Below, piece by piece: positions 59,212-64,000 of a DNA stretch of 64,000 nt. This DNA comes from Paenibacillus sp. 32352 (lineage in GTDB: Bacteria > Bacillota > Bacilli > Paenibacillales > NBRC-103111), in contig NZ_MZNT01000001.1 of the NCBI RefSeq assembly GCF_002042965.1, positions 930,001 through 994,000 of the forward strand. Reading direction: 5' to 3'. The notes below the pieces were generated by a model. The model had not been told where the DNA came from, did no database searches, and saw only the letters and a list, made by a program, of their open reading frames with translations. Numbering within the stretch: position 1 is the stretch's first letter; each line of letters begins with the position of its first letter. Made by a program: the position numbers and the translations under genes.

Positions 59212-60711
59212 ATGGACAACTACATTCTGGCTATTGATCAAAGCACGTCCGGCACCAAAGCATTGATCGTGGACCGGGAGGGCTGTATCGCAGCTGTTAG
59301 CACCTCCCAGCACACACAATATTATCCTGCACCAGGATGGGTGGAGCATGACGTGCTGGAAATCTACGATCAGGTGCTGAAATGCTCGGCGGACGTACTG
59401 TGCAAAGTAGGCATCGGGCCCGAACGGATAGCGGCGGTCACGATAACGAATCAGCGTGAAACGGCTGTTGTATGGGATAAACGGACGGGGATGCCGATTT
59501 CCCGAGCCATCGTATGGCAATGCCAGCGAACGGCAGCGATTTGTGAACGTCTAACCTTGGAAGGGCATGAAAGCATCGTGATGGAACGGACCGGGCTTAT
59601 GCTGGATCCCTATTTTTCCGCGACGAAATGGCACTGGATATTGAAGCATACGGAAGGCGCGCAGGAGAAGCTGGCCGCCGGGGATTTGCTTGCGGGAACC
59701 ATCGACAGCTGGCTGCTGTGGAAGCTTACAGGCGGGGCGGCTCACGCAACGGATTATACGAATGCGAGCCGAACGTCGCTTTTTAACATTCATACTTTGC
59801 AGTGGGATGAAGATTTGTGCAGGCTGTTCGGTGTGCCTGCCAGCCTGTTACCGGCCGTGAGGCCATCAGACGTCATTTTCGGTTATACGAGCGGGGCAGG
59901 ATCGCTTGCAGACGGCATTCCTATTGCCGGCTTAATCGGCGATTCACAAGCTGCGTTGTTCGGCAACCTGTGCTTTGAGAAGGGAATGGCCAAGGCCACC
60001 TACGGGACCGGAACGTCGGTGCTGATGAATGTAGGTCCGACGCCTGCACCGGCAAGCGACGGCCTGGTGCAAGCCATTGCCTGGGGACAGGGAGGCGGCG
60101 TGACGTATGCTCTGGAGGCCGTTATCCGGACATCGGGCGACAGCATCAAGTGGATCCGGGATAATCTGGGGTTGTTCCAAACCTTTGATGAAATGGAACA
60201 GCTACTGGCCGAAACCCCCGCTAACGATGGTGTGTATCTGGTTCCCGCTTTTGTTGGATTGGGGGCGCCTCATTGGAAGCCGCATGCAAGAGCCGCCATT
60301 ACAGGAATGAATCGCGGAACGGGTAAGGGCCATATGATTCGCGCGGCGCTGGAGAGCATCGCCTATCAGGTGTGCGATGCCGTCGAGCTGCTCCAGACGA
60401 AATCAGGCATGGATCTTCGCGAGCTGCGTGCGGACGGGGGCGCCTCGAATAATGGTACGCTGATGCAGTTTCAAGCGGATATGCTGGGGAAACGAGTGCG
60501 GAAGTCCGGTATTGCCGAGCTCTCCGCGCTGGGCTCTGCCTACATGGGAGGGCTTGCTGTAGGCTACTGGACCTCACTGGAGGATATAGTAAGAAACCGA
60601 AGGGATTCCCGAACCTACGAACCGCAAATGGAGCAGAACGAGCGGACCCGTTACTACGATGGCTGGAAGCGTGCTGTCGCTTCCGTTATAAGCGGCACGG
60701 CTGCGATATAA
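59212..60711 (+). CDS. FGGY-family carbohydrate kinase, glycerol-kinase-like
   Basis: The 499-residue kinase has both FGGY halves. The N-terminal half has ILAIDQSTSGTKALIVDREG, AVTITNQRETAVVWDKRTG, AIVWQCQRT and the substrate-site run WLLWKLTGGAAHATDYTNAS. The C-terminal half has GDSQAALFGNLCFEKGMAKA, TYGTGTSVLMNVG, GLGAPHWKPHARAAITGMNR and RADGGASNNGTLMQFQAD for ATP. It looks like glycerol kinase, but the operon with an isomerase and transketolase suggests a keto-sugar substrate. It starts 12 bases after the transketolase B stop; GGTGACC is a weak site. A hairpin lies near 60818-60862. Confidence 0.88.
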   Translation: MDNYILAIDQSTSGTKALIVDREGCIAAVSTSQHTQYYPAPGWVEHDVLEIYDQVLKCSADVLCKVGIGPERIAAVTITNQRETAVVWDKRTGMPISRAIVWQCQRTAAICERLTLEGHESIVMERTGLMLDPYFSATKWHWILKHTEGAQEKLAAGDLLAGTIDSWLLWKLTGGAAHATDYTNASRTSLFNIHTLQWDEDLCRLFGVPASLLPAVRPSDVIFGYTSGAGSLADGIPIAGLIGDSQAALFGNLCFEKGMAKATYGTGTSVLMNVGPTPAPASDGLVQAIAWGQGGGVTYALEAVIRTSGDSIKWIRDNLGLFQTFDEMEQLLAETPANDGVYLVPAFVGLGAPHWKPHARAAITGMNRGTGKGHMIRAALESIAYQVCDAVELLQTKSGMDLRELRADGGASNNGTLMQFQADMLGKRVRKSGIAELSALGSAYMGGLAVGYWTSLEDIVRNRRDSRTYEPQMEQNERTRYYDGWKRAVASVISGTAAI

Positions 60712-61146
60712 TTTTTTGAATATGAATCTATACGATGTATCCTTCTTTATCAACCAAAGAGGTAAAGAGGAGTGATCTCATCTTTGATCATTAAGCAAGC
60801 GGCTCAGATTCAGCATAACGGCTGCCCTTCGACACCAATCGGGGGCGGTCGTTTTGTTTTGCACTTTTTTGCACTCCAACAGAAGGCTAATTCCCCATAT
60901 CGATTCACCAAAATGCAACCAACCAATCCGCCACGCAACCAACCGCTCCTCCATTGGAAAGCGGTATTTCCTTGTTTTATGCGCTTTTTGGCCCCATGAC
61001 TCATCAATGATTCCGACATGCCGCACACGAATTGGACAATGGCTTGAGGATAGCGGATTTGTGCATGCGATAGAGGAATGAACGATTGTCCCCCCAGGCA
61101 TGGGACGGTATGATGTCGGTAACGACTAACGAAGGAGGTTGTGGTG
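60712..61146. other. Intergenic region with a terminator-like hairpin
   Basis: AACGGCTGCCC (about 60818-60828) can pair with GGGCGGTCGTT (about 60845-60856), followed by TTGTTTT; this could end the kinase operon. The remainder, including the leader of the next importer, has no clear gene or promoter that I can support. Confidence 0.45.
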
Positions 61147-62115
61147 GTGGCAGAAGCATATACTCAAACGAATACCAGATCCACCAAAGCGCCAGCAAAC
61201 AGGATATATCATTATTTGAATCTTTTCCTGACCAATGTAAAAAGACATTGGATGCTGTATTTGATGGTTCTTCCCGGCGTGCTCTTTTACATTGTATTTA
61301 AATACGTGCCGCTGACGGGAAGTGTGATAGCGTTCCAAAACTATCAGATATTAAAAGGAATAACAGGCAGCACTTGGGTAGGGTTGGACAACTTTAAGTT
61401 TATTTTTACGTATCAGGATTTCTACCTTGTATTAAGAAACACGGCAACCATCGCATTCTATCAATTGCTGTTCAGTTTTCCGGCACCGATCATCCTGGCG
61501 CTGCTCTTGAATGAACTAAGAATTATGATGGCCAAAAGGGTGATTCAAAGCTTGTTCTATCTCCCGCATTTTCTGTCGTGGGTTGTTGTGGGAGGGATTG
61601 TATTTGAACTGCTGTCCTCCCAGGGCGTAGTCAATATGATTCGTGGTTGGTTCGGCTTTGAACCGATTCTGTTCATGCAGCAGCAAGCTTACTTCCGCAC
61701 TATCGTCGTCATATCCGGTATATGGAAGGAAATAGGGTGGGGGACGATCATTTATCTGGCCGCGATCGCAGGGATTAACCCGAACTTGTATGAAGCGGCG
61801 GTCATGGACGGAGCGAACCGCTGGAAGCAAACCATTCATATTACGCTTCCGGTCATGTTCCCGACCATCCTGGTCCTCTTCCTGCTGCATATCGGTAACT
61901 TCCTGGAGCTTGGCTTCGATCAGATGTACAACCTGTTAACGCCAATGACCTATTCGGTCGGTGATATCATTGAAACGTATGTGTACCGGGCCGGGGTTCT
62001 GCAGGGGCAATATAGCGTAACGACCGCCATTGGATTATTTCAATCCGTCATCGGGTTTGTGCTGCTGTGGATTTTTAACCGGATGGCGCGAAAAACAGAA
62101 CAGGGGTTATGGTAA
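61147..62115 (+). CDS. Sugar ABC transporter permease, LplB type
   Basis: The protein (about 322 residues) has six membrane helices and the LplB block YLMVLPGVLFYIVFKYVPLT, GSVIAFQNYQILKG, plus the EAA loop EAAVMDGANRWKQTIHITLP. GTG codons at 61141, 61144 and 61147 are all possible; AGGAGG at 61133 fits 61147 (eight bases) best. It overlaps the next permease gene (TAATG). With the permease and the lipoprotein after it, it forms an importer that may feed the isomerase-kinase pathway just upstream. Confidence 0.93.
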   Translation: MAEAYTQTNTRSTKAPANRIYHYLNLFLTNVKRHWMLYLMVLPGVLFYIVFKYVPLTGSVIAFQNYQILKGITGSTWVGLDNFKFIFTYQDFYLVLRNTATIAFYQLLFSFPAPIILALLLNELRIMMAKRVIQSLFYLPHFLSWVVVGGIVFELLSSQGVVNMIRGWFGFEPILFMQQQAYFRTIVVISGIWKEIGWGTIIYLAAIAGINPNLYEAAVMDGANRWKQTIHITLPVMFPTILVLFLLHIGNFLELGFDQMYNLLTPMTYSVGDIIETYVYRAGVLQGQYSVTTAIGLFQSVIGFVLLWIFNRMARKTEQGLW

Positions 62116-62984
62116 TGAAACAAACCTTAGGAGAAAAAATATTTCAAGTATTCAACTATTTGCTGCTTACAGCCGCTGCGGCGACGATGCTGTTTCCTTT
62201 ATTGAATCTGTTGGCTGTATCCTTCAGCTCGCCCATTGCCGCAGATTCCAAGCAGGTGTTTTTACTTCCTGTCGAGTTCACAACGGCATCCTGGAGCCAT
62301 ATTTTGCAAAATAAAGGGTTATGGACGGCCTTTGGCATCACCATATATATAACCGTCGTGGGTACGCTGCTCAGTATGCTGTTCTCCGTGCTCATGGCCT
62401 ACCCGTTGTCCCATAAGGAGTTTCTTATCCGCAAGCCGATCATGCTGGGCATCATAATTACTATGATTTTCAACGCGCCGCTCATTCCGTTTTTCATTAC
62501 GGTACGGGAGCTAGGCATGATGAATTCGCTCTGGTCTTTGATTCTTCCGGGTTTGATAGGAACCTTCAATATGATTATCATACGAACCTTCTTTATGGGG
62601 CTTCCCGCGGAGCTGTATGATTCGGCCCGGATTGACGGCTGTAATGACGGAGGGGTATTATTCCGGATTTATTTGCCTCTGTCCAAGCCCGTCCTGGCGA
62701 CAGTAAGCTTATTCTATGCCGTCGGGTATTGGAATACGTTCCAGCGTGCCGTTCTGTTCATTCGAAACCCGGACAAGTGGCCGCTTCAGGTGAAGCTACG
62801 CGCTTATCTGACCTCTCCCGAGGAATTGGCTGCCGTCAACATGTTCCTGGGTGACTATGATTTCAATACAACTACCTTGAAGGCCGCCACTATATTATTC
62901 GCGACGATTCCTATCGTCCTGGTATATCCTTATTTGCAGAAGTACTTTGTCAAAGGCTCCATGCTGGGGTCGCTCAAAGAGTAA
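62115..62984 (+). CDS. Carbohydrate ABC transporter permease, YtcP type
   Basis: The 289-residue protein has six membrane helices, MLFPLLNLLAVSFSSPIAAD, and the EAA loop DSARIDGCNDGGVLFRIYLP (about 171-190). It ends VYPYLQKYFVKGSMLGSLKE as its homologue at 32053 does. ATG 62115 overlaps the previous stop and has AGGGG eight bases upstream; ATG 62109 is possible. It pairs with the preceding permease. Confidence 0.93.
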   Translation: MKQTLGEKIFQVFNYLLLTAAAATMLFPLLNLLAVSFSSPIAADSKQVFLLPVEFTTASWSHILQNKGLWTAFGITIYITVVGTLLSMLFSVLMAYPLSHKEFLIRKPIMLGIIITMIFNAPLIPFFITVRELGMMNSLWSLILPGLIGTFNMIIIRTFFMGLPAELYDSARIDGCNDGGVLFRIYLPLSKPVLATVSLFYAVGYWNTFQRAVLFIRNPDKWPLQVKLRAYLTSPEELAAVNMFLGDYDFNTTTLKAATILFATIPIVLVYPYLQKYFVKGSMLGSLKE

Positions 62985-63052
62985 CACAATGCGATATTAA
63001 GCTTCATGCTCAGCTTGATATATAGAACATAAAGAAAAGGGAGGACAACAGC

Positions 63053-64000
63053 ATGGCCAAACATGTGCTGAAGAAAACGACGACATGGTCCGCGTTGATC
63101 GCGCTCGTCACGGCAGCCGCGCTCAGCGGATGCTCCAATGCAGGGGAGAAATCATCTGCTTCACAATCTAAGGACGGCAAGCCCGTACAAGTCAAAGTGT
63201 TCAAAAGTCATATGGGGGTCGGGACCATCCCGGACAGCAACAACGCTCATGTGAAATATGTCGCCGAGAAGACAGGCGTGGAGTATAAGCTGATCACTAC
63301 GCCTCCAGGCTCGGAGCCTACGGAGTTTCTGAATCTGCTGATAGCATCGGATGACCTGCCGGATATTCTTCGTCCGATCGGCGGTGTCGAGCAGACGCTG
63401 ATTCAGCAGGGCGGCGCTTTGCCTCTGGATGACTTGCTGCCGAAATACGCCCCGAATGTATGGAAGAACATTCCGAAGGAAGCTTGGGATATCGTACGCT
63501 CGGCTTCGCCGGATGGACATATTTATTACGTGCCGAAGGTATTCCTGGTGCCGGAGCGCGCTCCGATGATTCGCAAGGACTGGCTGGACAAGGTAGGCTT
63601 ACCGATGCCGAAGACGGTGGAAGAATACAAAGAGGTTCTGAAAGCCTTCCGTGACAAGGACCCGAACGGGAACGGCCAGAAGGACGAGCTCCCGACCTCC
63701 GGACGTGAATTCGGCAAATGGATGGATCATCTCTTCGGAATGTATGGCGTTGCGATGTGGGAAGGAAGTCCGGAATGGGATATTTATGACGGTAAAATTC
63801 AATATGCCGGCGTGACACCGAACATGAAGGCTGCTATTGCCTTTATTCGCGACCTTTATAAGGAGAAGCTCCTCGACAACGAGACTTTCTTGAACAAAGG
63901 TGACGTTTGGCAGGCTAAAATCAATAACAACCTGGTCGGCAGCTGGTATCATCTTCCAGCCAACGTACGCGATCGTTACACCGCTATGCTGAAAGGGGCA
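63053..64000 (+). CDS. Extracellular solute-binding lipoprotein, cut by the window edge
   Basis: An ATG at 63053 after GGGAGG opens a frame that stays open for 316 codons to the end of the window. The signal peptide ends LSGC (Cys about 28), followed by a Ser-rich linker and a YtcQ/LipO-like binding fold: SHMGVGTIPDSNNAHVKYVA, PDILRPIGGVEQTLIQQGGA, DWLDKVGLPMPKTVEEYKEV and DKDPNGNGQKDELP (calcium-loop-like). It is the third gene of the importer and gives it specificity. The missing C-terminal part should be about 200 residues. Confidence 0.92.
   Translation, partial: MAKHVLKKTTTWSALIALVTAAALSGCSNAGEKSSASQSKDGKPVQVKVFKSHMGVGTIPDSNNAHVKYVAEKTGVEYKLITTPPGSEPTEFLNLLIASDDLPDILRPIGGVEQTLIQQGGALPLDDLLPKYAPNVWKNIPKEAWDIVRSASPDGHIYYVPKVFLVPERAPMIRKDWLDKVGLPMPKTVEEYKEVLKAFRDKDPNGNGQKDELPTSGREFGKWMDHLFGMYGVAMWEGSPEWDIYDGKIQYAGVTPNMKAAIAFIRDLYKEKLLDNETFLNKGDVWQAKINNNLVGSWYHLPANVRDRYTAMLKGA

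Overview
The window reads as a chromosomal segment of a low-GC Gram-positive soil or plant-associated bacterium, most likely Paenibacillus or a close relative. Signs are strong GGAGG ribosome binding sites, many lipoprotein solute-binding proteins, LplB/YtcP-type sugar permease pairs, YesM/YesN two-component systems, AraC, LacI and ROK regulators, CcpA cre sites, and a FIMAH-ended multidomain polysaccharide lyase. No rRNA, tRNA or CRISPR array was seen.

Layout. (1) 1-1545: the cut end of a TIM-barrel sugar isomerase and a decayed alpha/beta hydrolase. (2) 1.9-9.0 kb: an RpiR-type regulator, then an organic-acid cluster with an RraA-like aldolase, a 6PGDH-like dehydrogenase, the tripartite tricarboxylate transporter (TctC, TctB, TctA) and an Ldh-family dehydrogenase. 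(3) 9.0-14.1 kb: a decaying sugar cluster with two Gfo/Idh/MocA oxidoreductases (one frameshifted), an AraC regulator, a cupin and a wrecked solute-binding protein, mixed with a TerC fragment and small palindromic mobile-element remnants. (4) 14.2-21.8 kb: an accessory, partly AT-rich region with MerR-patatin, MarR-IMP dehydrogenase and MFS-ArsR modules and IS3-family fragments. (5) 22.1-30.8 kb: a secreted pectate-lyase-like enzyme, a GGDEF-EAL membrane protein, a ROK regulator and an MFS protein with an apparent internal deletion. (6) 31.1-36.9 kb: a sugar ABC importer facing a membrane-bound AraC-type regulator. (7) 37.2-55.6 kb: a secreted stalk protein, a YesM/YesN pair, an ABC importer with two paralogous binding proteins, a large intracellular clan GH-A glycosidase, a fused ROK sugar kinase-phosphomannose isomerase, a LacI regulator, a phosphotransferase and a VOC protein. 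(8) 56.0-64.0 kb: a sugar isomerase, split transketolase and FGGY kinase operon followed by another ABC importer, whose binding protein runs off the right edge.

How it fits together. Most intact genes serve uptake and breakdown of plant-derived carbohydrates and acids. In region 7 the importer, glycosidase and kinase-isomerase fusion make a complete inferred route from an imported mannoside to fructose 6-phosphate. In region 8 isomerase, kinase and two-subunit transketolase make a pentose-like or branched-sugar route; apiose is one candidate. Both promoters for the paralogous binding proteins carry good cre sites just after the -10 box, so they are probably under glucose repression. The MarR-IMP dehydrogenase pair looks horizontally acquired and could protect against an IMP dehydrogenase inhibitor. 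All functions are from sequence reading alone; no database search was run.
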